Source: Rhizopus arrhizus (lineage: Eukaryota; Mucoromycota; Mucoromycetes; Mucorales; Rhizopodaceae). Taken from it: a stretch of DNA of 64,000 nt. The notes below the pieces were generated by a model. That model had not been told where the DNA came from. It saw only the letters and a list, made by a program, of their open reading frames with translations, and made no database searches. The translations under genes and the position numbers were made by a program. The stretch lies in the NCBI GenBank assembly GCA_024220505.1, contig JAKZZE010000021.1, forward strand, positions 310,001 through 374,000, written 5' to 3'. Every line of letters starts with the position of its first letter. Position 1 is the stretch's first letter. Shown in pieces: positions 8,574-18,750 of this stretch.

Positions 8574-9314
8574 ATGAGCAACATTCAAGAAGTACAAGAA
8601 AACTCTGCTGCTAACACTCAAGGACCTGTCTACTTGGACACAGTTGAGAACTATGTCAAGAAGCAATACATCGAACAAGGAATCGAGGCTGCCTGTCAAG
8701 CCTTAGACAACTTCTTGATCTTTTATGAGAATCAATACAAGAACTACACATATCAAGTTGATGGTCAAATCGTGAGCAAGTATCAGTTCATCGCAAGTAC
8801 AATTACTCGAATCGAATCCGAAATCATGGAACAGCAAGAGGCAAGCATGGTTAATGAAGAAGAAAAGGAAGGAGAAGAAAACAATGATGCTACTTTAAAT
8901 CAACCTTTGATTCAAACCTACCAAAGTACTACTGATGATTTGTGGTTCTATGAACTATGCTTGGCTGAATACTTTGAGCAATATCGATCGTTATTAGAAC
9001 AGCAATCGATGATAAACCGTCAAAAAGAAATCATAGCTGATAACTTTGCACAAAACGCAACTGAATGGGCTCATTCGAAATTCAAAAGACCTGAAAACAA
9101 TCAGCGAGACATTTACTTGTATGAAACAGCAAAATATAACCAACTCAAGACTATTGTTCCTAACTGTACTGTTTACCGCACCCTGTTTACAAAAATGAAA
9201 AATCACGACCAATGGGGTCAGGTGTTGTCTCGAACCGAGAGCGGTTCTTCCCTTGGTGGGGGGATCTGTGACGCAGTTGGTGTAACTTTTGCGGAAGAAG
9301 GGACTCAGTCCTAG
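8574..9314 (+). CDS. ORF4 of the retrotransposon, unknown function
   Basis: 246 aa from the ATG at 8574; I do not recognise it. It is acidic, predicted mostly helical (VENYVKKQYIEQGIEAACQA, LWFYELCLAEYFEQYRSLLE), with an E-rich low-complexity segment near residue 95. There is no signal peptide or membrane segment, so it is not an obvious envelope protein despite its env-like position. The frame crosses the polypurine tract and runs 48 nt into the 3' LTR, so the last ~15 residues are LTR-encoded. Being fully open in an element with intact gag, pol and int suggests it is maintained. It could be a captured gene or a second Gag-like or accessory protein. Confidence 0.7.
   Translation: MSNIQEVQENSAANTQGPVYLDTVENYVKKQYIEQGIEAACQALDNFLIFYENQYKNYTYQVDGQIVSKYQFIASTITRIESEIMEQQEASMVNEEEKEGEENNDATLNQPLIQTYQSTTDDLWFYELCLAEYFEQYRSLLEQQSMINRQKEIIADNFAQNATEWAHSKFKRPENNQRDIYLYETAKYNQLKTIVPNCTVYRTLFTKMKNHDQWGQVLSRTESGSSLGGGICDAVGVTFAEEGTQS
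9255..9264 (+). promoter_or_regulatory. Polypurine tract (PPT)
   Basis: GGTGGGGGGA, separated by TC from the 3' LTR start TGTGACG. The position is standard for the plus-strand primer. It lies within the coding sequence of ORF4. Confidence 0.7.
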
Positions 9315-9837
9315 GAGGGACTCAGTCGTAGGAGGGACCTCAGTCCTAGGAGGGACATCAGTCCCTGAAGATAAACAAAAAAAGTTCAAAAATAGAAAAA
9401 CACAAAAAAAACACAACCCTATAAATATCCCTTTATCCTTTCACTTTTCGATTTAACTTCACTTACTTTTGATATAACTTACTTTTTACTTACTTTTGAC
9501 ATATTTTACCTTAACATAAATAAAAAGAATATCTTCAAGGATCTACATTTAAAATCTTTCTGATCCCTTACATATACATCAAGTCAAGTCCTTTGAAGTC
9601 AAATTATCTTCATCGTATCAATTTTATATTCTCTTATCAAGAAAACTCTTTATTACTTTTTACTGTTTGATCTACAATACAAGATCTGGTGGTCACTTAC
9701 TACAAGCAAACCAAATTTATCAACATAAACACAAGCTTTTGATCTCAAATTATTTTACACTTCAAAGAAAAGTCAAATTATTTCTAAACTCTTAAGGCCA
9801 TTTAAACGAAACAATACCTATCACAAGAAAAATTACA
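9267..9837 (+). repeat. 3' LTR
   Basis: 571 bp, same ends and U3 repeats as the 5' LTR. It differs from the 5' LTR after the TATA box (CGATTTAACTTCACTT type sequence here) and at a few single positions. From about 9421 to 9837 it matches LTR copy I (13207-13623) wherever I compared them. Confidence 0.95.
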
Positions 9838-10261
9838 ACAGCAAATGTTAACAAAAAAAATAGAAAACGTGAGAAAAACCAAAAACATGAAAAGATATAA
9901 AATACTCCCCTTTTTCAACTTTACTTTTGACTTACTTAACTTCCCTCATATATTTTTATCAAATAAATATCAAGTTCCCTTTTTATAAAAACCTCTGAAT
10001 TATTCATATCGAGCACGAACAAGTCCCTTGAAGCCAATATATCTTCATTGTAATCCCTTTTTATTTTATTCTTTACTTTTAATTTTTACTCTATCAAACT
10101 CAAGTCTGATCTGCTTAACAAGATCTGGTGGTCACTCTTACAAGAACCGAAATCAATTCTACTTAGTCAAGAACTACCTTTATTCCAAGCAAACGCGCTT
10201 ATATTTTATCTATCTCAATTACTCAAACTCTGTGAACGCGAACTTTTACATTATTTTAACG
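9838..10261 (+). repeat. LTR-like copy C
   Basis: Diverged LTR in the same orientation, possibly starting TGTTAAC at 9847. It has the conserved CCTTGAAG, TATCTTCATTGTAA and AGATCTGGTGGTCACT (10121) blocks, but its 5' part is unlike the full-length LTRs. The full-length element inserted at its left edge. Confidence 0.75.
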
Positions 10262-10262
10262 T

Positions 10263-10895
10263 TGTGACGAAGAAAGTTCGGACCTGAACTAAGTTCATGT
10301 TGTTGTAACACACACACAATGGGAAAATATTAAAAAATTGTACCACAAGAATTGAATGAATACAGACAACTGTATGAATACAGACAGTGTCTGAATTCAG
10401 ATGGCTATGTAGATTCATACAAAAATTTTCCACACTAAAAACCAAAAACAACAGATAATCAGAAAACTCAAAACATATAAATACCTCGACATTTTAACAG
10501 CAATCAAAACTTACTTACTTACTTACTTACTTACTTTTAACTTACCTTAACTACTTTACTTTTTGATTATTTTAATAAATATCATACAAAGTAAATCTTT
10601 TTTGTTTTTCTTTTATTTTACTTAACATCAAGAACAAGAAGTCCCTTGAAGTATATACACTTCATTGTAAATCCTTTTTATTTTATTTTATCTTTATTTT
10701 ACCTTTTTATTTTACTTTACTCAAAACAGTTTGATCTACTTATAAGATCTGGTGGTCACTTTACTCAAGCAACTTATATTCAAATCATTACTCTTTTTGG
10801 AATCAAATCCTACCTAAACTTTTGATCTTATATCAAGTCTCTCTTAAATCAAACCTATTTAACACTATAAAAACCCTATAAACTCCAATCCCACA
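10263..10895 (+). repeat. LTR-like copy D
   Basis: Starts TGTGACGAAG and ends CCCACA. It carries the 34-bp module at 10266-10299 that recurs in copy G, a TATA-like ACATATAAATACC, a run of TTAC repeats, the CCTTGAAG block and AGATCTGGTGGTCACT at 10745. Confidence 0.75.
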
Positions 10896-10896
10896 T

Positions 10897-11596
10897 TGTG
10901 ACCAAAGTAGGCAGTGTGACGAAAATAGAAATTCTTTTAATCAAACTGTACTGTAACACACAAGAATAAAACGGCGGAATTTAAATCGTTGCAGTTTATA
11001 ACAAACGCCTTGCAGTTTACAACAACCACCTTACACTATACAACAACCGCCTCTTATGTTATAACAACCATTCAAAATACTGTAGCACAAATGATGAAGT
11101 TTTGGATCCGGAGAACAATGATGATCACAAGAACAAATTTTGATGTCCAGCGACATTGATGTCGTTCGACATAGATTGTAACCAACAATAAGCCACGCCT
11201 TTTTTTTATATAAATAAGATGAATATTTTTAACCAAATAACAGACATTCAATAAACAAAATCTTCTTGCGCTTAAAAGCAATTGTTTCTTATTGGGTCAC
11301 AAACACCTTTTCTTTTCTTTTTATTTTTACTTATTCTTTCTGATCTGATACCTGAATTATCACGAATCAAGAAAGATCCCTTTTATTTTTATCTTTTATT
11401 AAACAATCTTACTCCTAATCTTATTGATCTATAAAGATCTGGTGGTCACTACTTAAAACCAAATTACTATATCAAAAGAACTGTTAAACGTTCAATCAAG
11501 TTAATCAAACTCAAGTCATTCAAGGCTTCAAACTTCAAATTAAACAAATCTACAACACTTTAACACAATCCAAATCCCAAGTACTAACAAGTTACA
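10897..11596 (+). repeat. LTR-like copy E
   Basis: Starts TGTGACCAAAG (or at the nested TGTGACGAAA at 10915) and ends GTTACA. It has a long private U3 with several repeated AACAACCNCCT units and the module TGTAGCACAAATGATGAA (11081), which recurs at 13690. AGATCTGGTGGTCACT is at 11435. The CCTTGAAG block is mostly lost. Confidence 0.7.
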
Positions 11597-12028
11597 ATAC
11601 CAAAAACAGAACAAAACATAAAATCCAAAAACATATAAATAACCCCAAATAATAATCTCAAAAAATACTTCACTTCTTAACTACTTCACAACTTTTTATT
11701 TTATTTTTACTTTTTCTTTTTATCAAATAAATATTCTTTTAAAGAGGCAAACCATCTCTTATTTTATTTAACATCAAGAACAAGAAGTCCCTTGAAGCTA
11801 TTATACTTCATTGTAAACCCCCTTTTTTATTTTACTTTATCTTTTTATTTTTATTCTACCTTAACTAAAACAGTTTGATCTACTTTATAAGATCTGGTGG
11901 TCACTATAACAAGCGAATCAAGCCAATCCAACTCATATAAAAGCAATTATTATACCAATTACAACTTAAATCTGTTTATTTAAACCTCAACTCAACACAC
12001 TCAAGCGAACTAGTAAAAATTTATTACA
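11597..12028 (+). repeat. LTR-like copy F
   Basis: No clear 5' TG end. It has the TATA-like ACATATAAATAACC, the CCTTGAAG and ACTTCATTGTAAA blocks, AGATCTGGTGGTCACT at 11890, and ends TTATTACA. Confidence 0.7.
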
Positions 12029-12034
12029 GTACCA

Positions 12035-12556
12035 CTTGACGAAGAAAGTTCGGACCTGAACTAAGTTCATGTCCTCAATATTTTTGATAAACTCAATGAA
12101 ATTGAAAAACTCAACAAAATTCATAATTCAAAGGAAAACACAAAAATCTAAAAACATCACAAAATCAAGAAAACCAAAAACATATAAATATCAACAATTT
12201 ATCAAGCGTTATTATTATTATTATTATTATCTTACCTTATCCAAATAAATCTCCTTTGAAACAAAATACTTCTTTTATTTTATAAATAGGAAGAATCAAT
12301 AATCCCTTGAATCATATACTTCATTGTAATCTTTTTTATTTTATCTTTTATCTTTCATCTTTTTATTTTACTTTTATTCAATTCAGACTGATCTACTTAA
12401 CAAGATCTGGTGGTCACTCTACTCAAGCGAACTTACAACTCAAATTATCTACTCTTTTTGGATATTACTTTATCCAATACCTTATTCAATTACCAAAACT
12501 TTGTCTCAAAAACTTATATCAAACCTACTTAAACCCGAAAGCCTAACAATCTCACA
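12035..12556 (+). repeat. LTR-like copy G
   Basis: Starts with the same 34-bp module as copy D (12038-12071), then the module ATGTCCTCAATATTTTTGA (12069) that recurs at 13624. A TATA-like ACATATAAATATC, a TTATTA repeat, the CCTTGAA and ACTTCATTGTAA blocks and AGATCTGGTGGTCACT at 12403 follow. Confidence 0.7.
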
Positions 12557-13185
12557 GCAGTAATGTAACGGAAATGGTAATAAGGATACACAGAGATTAG
12601 CCGAGTCAAGTCAGAAAGATAAAAAAAATTAAAAATATTGTAACAAAGATTACAACATTAACACCAGCAATGGCTGCGGTTTGTGATTTTTTAATTTTGA
12701 ACCTTATTCCTTTTTGAACTTTATTTCAAAATCAAACTTTATATCAAAATCAAACCTTATATCGAAATCAAACTTTATTTTTCTTTGTCTATAAAATAGA
12801 CAAGTTTTTACTTTTTATTTTACTTCACTTATCTTGACTTACTTCTCTTAACTTACATATCTTAACTTTACTTATTTTAAATATATTTTATCCAATAAAT
12901 CAAGTATCTTTATCCCTGAATCTTTTGGTATAACACTCTTAAAATACAAGCAAGACAAGTCCCTTGAAGTCAATTATCTTCATTGTAAACATTCTTAAAA
13001 CTCTTATCAAGTTACCTTATTACAAACAAGTTTGATCTACTTAACAAGATCTGGTGGTCACTTACAAGCGAACCTAATATCAATACTCTACCCAACTCTT
13101 ATTTTTTTTTTATCCATTTTCATCAACTTTACTTTATTTCAAAACCGTTAAATCTTACAAGCCATTGAAGCAACAAAAAATTACA
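12557..13185 (+). repeat. LTR-like copy H
   Basis: Private U3 with repeated CAAACTTTATNTCAAAATC units. Well-conserved CCTTGAAGTCAATTATCTTC and AGATCTGGTGGTCACT (13047) blocks. Ends AAAATTACA. Confidence 0.7.
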
Positions 13186-13623
13186 ACACAAAAAAATGAC
13201 AATCATATAAATATCCCTTTATCCTTTCACTTTTCGATTTAACTTCACTTACTTTTGATATAACTTACTTTTTACTTACTTTTGACATATTTTACCTTAA
13301 CATAAATAAAAAGAATATCTTCAAGGATCTACATTTAAAATCTTTCTGATCCCTTACATATACATCAAGTCAAGTCCTTTGAAGTCAAATTATCTTCATC
13401 GTATCAATTTTATATTCTCTTATCAAGAAAACTCTTTATTACTTTTTACTGTTTGATCTACAATACAAGATCTGGTGGTCACTTACTACAAGCAAACCAA
13501 ATTTATCAACATAAACACAAGCTTTTGATCTCAAATTATTTTACACTTCAAAGAAAAGTCAAATTATTTCTAAACTCTTAAGGCCATTTAAACGAAACAA
13601 TACCTATCACAAGAAAAATTACA
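13186..13623 (+). repeat. LTR-like copy I, nearly identical to the 3' LTR
   Basis: From the TATA region (about 13207) to the end AATTACA it follows the 3' LTR base for base wherever compared, including the positions where the 5' and 3' LTRs differ. Its U3 upstream of the TATA box is missing. AGATCTGGTGGTCACT is at 13468. Confidence 0.85.
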
Positions 13624-13761
13624 ATGTCCTCAATATTTTTGACCCGAAGGTACATAAAAATTAATGCAAGGTTGAAAATTGAAAGGTGCTGTAGCACAAA
13701 TGATGAAATTTTGGATCTGGACATCAGTCCCTGAAGATAAACAAAAAAAGTTCAAAAATAG
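13624..13761 (+). repeat. Chimeric patch of LTR modules
   Basis: 138 bp built from pieces seen elsewhere: ATGTCCTCAATATTTTTGA (as in copy G), TGTAGCACAAATGATGAA (as in copy E), then 42 bp equal to the U3 end of the full-length LTRs (GACATCAGTCCCTGAAG onward, as at 9353). Confidence 0.7.
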
Positions 13762-14167
13762 TGTGACCATAGTAGCCAGTAAAGAGGTTACATGAAGCAA
13801 AAGTGAAAAAAGTCAAAAAGTGAAAAAAGTCAAAAAAAAGTATTATATATATATCCCCAACCATTCAGTCGAATGAGAAAAATTAGTCAAGTTCTTTTAT
13901 ATTTTTATATACTTAACTCAATAAAGCAGGCTAACTTACTCATAAAAGTTCCTGATCTCTTATTTTATTTTACTTTTTATATTATTTTATCAAGAAACAT
14001 CGTATTGATCTTACATATAAGATCTGGTGGTCACTACTTAACAAGCATCCGCTTAAATTCTATATAAAACAACAACTTACAAGGCTATCTTAACCTTACA
14101 ATCAAGCTTTACAAGCAAGCTGCACCTTTATTTATCCCATAAACCCACAAGACATTTCAAATTAACA
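13762..14167 (+). repeat. LTR-like copy J
   Basis: TGTGACC..TTAACA. U3 has repeated AGTGAAAAAAGTCAAAA units and a TATATATATATCC box. The CCTTGAAG block is absent; AAGATCTGGTGGTCACTAC is kept at about 14019. Confidence 0.7.
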
Positions 14168-14168
14168 G

Positions 14169-14641
14169 TGTTGAAAGAAGACACACAATAAAAAATTTTG
14201 TATCACGCCAGTTAGAAAATGAAGTTTCGCATAACAACCTATTTGAAAAAGGAAAATTAAATCTTTTGCTTGAAACCAAAGACATATAAGTGCCCTCGTA
14301 TCTTATCCTTATTTTTCTTTCCTCACTTCGGAATCTTATGTCTCTTTATTTTGTTCTTTATTTTATAAACCATTAAAACAACCAAGCGTTTAATTGAAAC
14401 CTTTTGATCTGTGTTCTATACTAAACACTAAAGTCCCTTGAAGTCAATAATAGTCACTGTAAACGTATTCCCAAATCTCAAGAGTTTAACCTACGTTAAC
14501 ATGTTTGATCTACTTAACAAGATCTAGTAATCATTTATATCAAGCGAATATACTTTATTATCTTTTACTCTCAAACTCTATCAAAATCTCATATCTCGAG
14601 GCCTACAATCCAAACGAAATTACGAATTATATAATGTTACA
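14169..14641 (+). repeat. LTR-like copy K, degenerate
   Basis: TGTTGAAAG..GTTACA. CCTTGAAGTCAATAAT and TTGATCTACTTAACAAGATCT are kept, but the core has decayed to AGATCTAGTAATCATT (14520), so this is probably the oldest member of the contiguous array. Confidence 0.65.
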
Positions 14642-17600
14642 CAAGATGAAGCTAAACAGTTCTTTTAAGTTTGAGTAAAGTGACCACTAGTTTGTAAAGT
14701 AATCAACTTGAGATAAAATAAAAATGGAGATTTCAACAAGGACCAAAACTATATATGATTTTATTTAATATTATGTTTCCAGAGTTTGTAGATTTTTCAC
14801 AATGTAAATATTAATATATGTATTATGCGGATGTCGAAATGCCCTAAGCATAATGCAGATGGCTAAATGCTACATGCTGTTATGGAGATCTTTACATAAT
14901 TTAAGTACTTGCTCCTCATTCACCTGTCTATTTTGATAGATCTACATATATATTAATAAGTCTATATTTCCATATGCTCACACTATTAATCGTTAATATT
15001 GCTTGATTACTATACAATGTTTATCTTTGGAGCACAGCGGTAAACTAAAAATAAAAAGATATTAAGATCAGTCCAAATAAATATTTACTCCAAATATATA
15101 AATCAAAATACAATATAATATAAAATCTTAACAGCAAGGATTTCTTTTTAAGTGGGAATAATAGCATAAATATTGCTGTTTTTATTTTTATTTAATAAGC
15201 AGGATGTATTTATATGTTTGCGATGTCAAAATTTTTTAGAGTAGAACATAATAAGTTTTTTAATATGATACCACTACTAATTCTAGATCAAACTATTACA
15301 TTACCTGTTAGAATAAGAGTCTTAACAAGGAATGAATTACAATGTTACTAAGAACGAAAGTAAAAGGTACGGTATATGCAAGGTGAATAGTCTTTTGAAT
15401 CAATTTCTTTAAAATATTCAAAAGCTGAAGTCACCAATCAAATCCAAAATAATATCAGCCATTGATATGATATAAATATAAACAATTTACTCCTCACATT
15501 TGAGCTTTCATTTCAAGTTCACCCGTTAAATAATTGTATTTATAGAAGCTTTTCGATACCTTACTATAACATTAAATCAAATTAACTCTATATAAAAAAA
15601 AAGCAGCTTGAAGCATTGTAGCGGAATGAAAATTACAGTAACTCTATTATATCGCGTTGTTGGAAGAGCAGTTCTAAAGATGGTTGATATAACATGTATA
15701 ACAAAATTTTGGAACACCAATGAAGAGATCGTCATCTTTATTTTAATAATGAGTATCTATATATATTTCAAAATTCATATTAAGTTGATTAAAGTAGTTA
15801 AATTGTGTGTGCCCAGGTTCTAGATCATAATAATCTCTGCTTGATCTAAAATATATAAGGCAGCCAGAAGGTCTGGGTGGTACTTGTGGCCTGTGTGTTT
15901 CATAGCTTTTTATGCAATATCTTCTGTAACTCAGCTAGTGCTACTTTGGAGGATAGGCGTTAATCATAGGAGGAGCATTAATCATAGGATTGATATTAAT
16001 ACTCGAAAGGTCTAATAAAATGTAATAAAAAACCTGAAAAACATATACGCGTACCCCACATTTTATATCCTTTTTTGGAATTTGTTGTTATTTTGTTTTG
16101 ATTGAGTTACCTTTACAAAGAAATCTTATCCAACATATTTATCTCAAGCAATTTAAATTATAACTATTATATTTTGTTTCCTTTTGAACGGACTTTCTTT
16201 TTTTTATCGTATAATCTAATGATACATGTTCTGGTGGTAAATTATTATAATGAAATCAAAATCTATATATACCATGTAGTCTAAGACGTTAAAAACTAAA
16301 CCATAACCAGTACCAAAATATATATTAATATAACAAAACATACCAATTATTGCAACTTTACTTATATCTCTTCTTTATTTTTTCCTTCTTTATCTTTTTA
16401 TTTATTGTTAATAAACCAAACTAGAGGCAGGCACTGTATAAAAATTCTTGGATCCTTTTACAAAAGGTTACAAGCTCCTTAAAGTAAATTGTTCTCGTTG
16501 TATTCCCTGTTTTTTATCAAGAAGCTTTTGTAAGGCATTACTATCCTCAAAATCTTAAAGGGTTTTGAATCAAGTAGACTTTACAATGGATTGATTAATA
16601 TAGGTTATCAGTTGCTCCTTGCTAATCCTTGTTCTGTAAGAAAAAGCAACATTTATATTGGAGTAAATATGTATTTTGCTTAATTGAAAATTAACTACTA
16701 TTTGAATCAATAACATTCTGTGAATGACTAACAAGTTCAACGCGTTTGGCTTTTACAAGGTCCAATATTTTCTCAATCAAAAAGCAAAGTTTCAGTATTA
16801 TCTTTAATATTCAATTTTTAAAACATTTTACAACTTGGTACTGTTAATAGCAATTGCTATAACGACCTATTTTTTTAATTGCTTTAGTGACCTTAGTATA
16901 AAGCTAAAACTTACATGTTAGTGTCCAAGCAAACAAGTTTGCAGCTTGCAGCTTTAATTGGTGCTTTTATTCAATAGTGCATGTTTTATATAGGCTTTTC
17001 TCATTCTTCTGAAATATGATCCATTTCTCTGTATTACTTGCAACGTATATTTTTTGCTCTCAATCAGTATAAAATAAATCTTTAAAAAGTATCTTGTAAT
17101 TAGTCATGATTTAATTACGATTCAGTATGTTTAATCCAATGTCACAAACACCAGTGTTACTCTGAAATCTAGTCACATCAAATTGAATCCAAATTACTCC
17201 TTTTTTTAAAAGCAATTGTATGTAATACCAAAAAACCACGAATCGTAAAATTAAACTTGTCTATTAAACAGAGCTAAGTTTCCTGATCAAGGAGCAAACT
17301 ATTTAGATGTACTACTTGGTTTGTTTATAACATATCTTTTGATGTTCCTTTATTGAAGTACACAACAATTAAATATTTGTATCTAAGTACTATCATGCTA
17401 TGTTTCACTTTTGATACAGTCGTTGCTATCAGTTTTATCGTTAGTGTTTCATGAAGAGTATAAACAGTTTTTATATTTTTAAATAAATTTTACCCTTAAA
17501 CGGAAACACTTATCATCTTGTTTCAAGGCCTTATCTTTTCATAAATGTATTTCATAATATCAATATATATATGAGTATAAACAGCCCTGTTATGATATAC

Positions 17601-17930
17601 TAATGTTCGTGATATAAATTATAATTTGTAAACGAGCTTGACTAAAAGATGATGATCCTATAGGAAAACGTAATATACATGAATCATCCACAATTGTTTC
17701 CACGCAGCACACTATTTGTAATAATAGCACTACTTTATAAATATTTCTATTAGGCTTGTTAGATTTTATTCTACTGTATTTTTATTATCATATGTAGTAC
17801 TTTTTTTCAATCATTTGCAGGATCATTTATTTATGAAAAAAAATTTAGAAGCATAATGCGTACAGAATTACATTTAGTAAATTTATGAACACCAAAATGT
17901 TTATGTATTTTATAATTTTTTTATTTTTTT
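14642..17930. other. No gene seen; decayed LTR relics at about 15.89-16.6 kb
   Basis: AT-rich sequence with scattered stops and no exon chain I can support. At about 15955-16005 a degenerate tandem of TTAATCATAGGAGGAGCA units resembles the U3 palindromic repeats. Near 16230 TTCTGGTGGTAAATTA resembles the conserved LTR core, and near 16470-16500 AAGCTCCTTAAAGTAAATTG resembles the CCTTGAAG block. I read these as two very old LTRs. The short ORFs at 15608-15823 and 16102-16284 look like chance. Confidence 0.4.
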
Positions 17931-18750
17931 TTATTTTTTTAAAAGGGTATGCGCGGCAATAACGACCAGCGTTATGCCGACACCGATTAGAACGGTGCGG
18001 AGGACAGCAGAAGATGACGGCTTGAGATCGTCAGAGGGAGGCGCTGGATTTCGACGCGCTCTGCTCTTGACGCTATACGAAAGAAGTTAGGTGTGGGTAT
18101 TTTATAACAAATATTTTTACTTACATCTCATATGCATTTGTTAAAATAACAAAGCATTCTTCTGCTTCCTCCTTCGTCATACCCTTTGCTTTATCAGGGT
18201 GATAAAGAAGAGCCAGCTTCCTGTACACCCTTTTAATATCAGAGACCGTGGCGTTCTATAAATCAAAGTATTTAGTTTTGTATTTTACGATTACTATTTT
18301 TCTACTTACTCTACTGACCCCCATTGTCTTGTAGGGGTCCAACGCCACGCATCTCGCCCTTCTGGCTTGAGCCAGAGGCTTCACCTCCAGATTGGTAACT
18401 TGTGTTGCCAAAAGCAACAGAACAACGCAGCCAAAAACCAGGAGAACGAACCTAATAAAAAGCATAGGTTAGACAATAAAGCCAGTATTTTTTCTATTTT
18501 TTTATGACTTACGTTAAACTTTTGGCCAAAGTTTTGAGGCCACATGCCTTCCTATGCGTCTGGTGACGAGAGACGCCTTCACTTCCTGAAATAAAAAACA
18601 GTTTTATCAGTAAATTTTATGGTATTGAGTTTATATTTTACCTTTTGTTTTCAACAGAGAAAACAAAAACCGCAAAGTAATCGGCAAAAGCAAGAGCACG
18701 ATTAAAAAAATGTTGAAAAAATAGCAAGCGATATACGCGTTTTGAGACAT
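17931..18750 (-). CDS. Small ER J-domain membrane protein with Sec63-like N-terminal topology
   Basis: Five exons (18642-18750, 18513-18585, 18310-18451, 18125-18255, 17931-18072) join in frame to 198 aa. TM1 lies near residues 8-33 (CYFFNIFLIVLLLLPITLRF) and TM2 near 63-80 (FVLLVFGCVVLLLLATQV). A J domain follows (DPYKTMGVS, YRKLALLYHPDKAKG with the HPD triplet, EEAEECFVILTNAYE), then TM3 (VLIGVGITLVVIAAHTLL) and the end LKK. TM1-TM2-J-TM3 is the topology of Sec63, the J-protein that recruits BiP to the translocon, but the cytosolic Brl domain is absent: the protein stops two residues after TM3. The start at 18750 was chosen because the upstream in-frame extension is encoded by a T-run. It could be a Sec63 paralogue or another ER J-protein. 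Confidence 0.75.

Larger units (their letters stand above)
1925..9837 (+). mobile_element. Full-length Ty3/gypsy-type LTR retrotransposon with split pol and a fourth ORF
   Basis: The element is 7.9 kb, bounded by two direct LTRs (1925-2500 and 9267-9837) that start TGTGACG and end ATTACA. Both sides carry the flanking 4 bp ACAG (1921-1924 and 9838-9841), extendable to AACAG; this is the target site duplication. Internal order is PBS, gag, protease-RT-RNase H, integrase, unknown ORF4, PPT. RT-RNase H preceding a DD35E integrase with HHCC and GPY/F-like modules is the Ty3/gypsy (Metaviridae) order. All four ORFs are open, so the copy may be active or recently so. Two features are unusual: integrase is a separate ORF after a 179-bp non-coding gap, and an extra ORF follows it. 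Confidence 0.93.
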
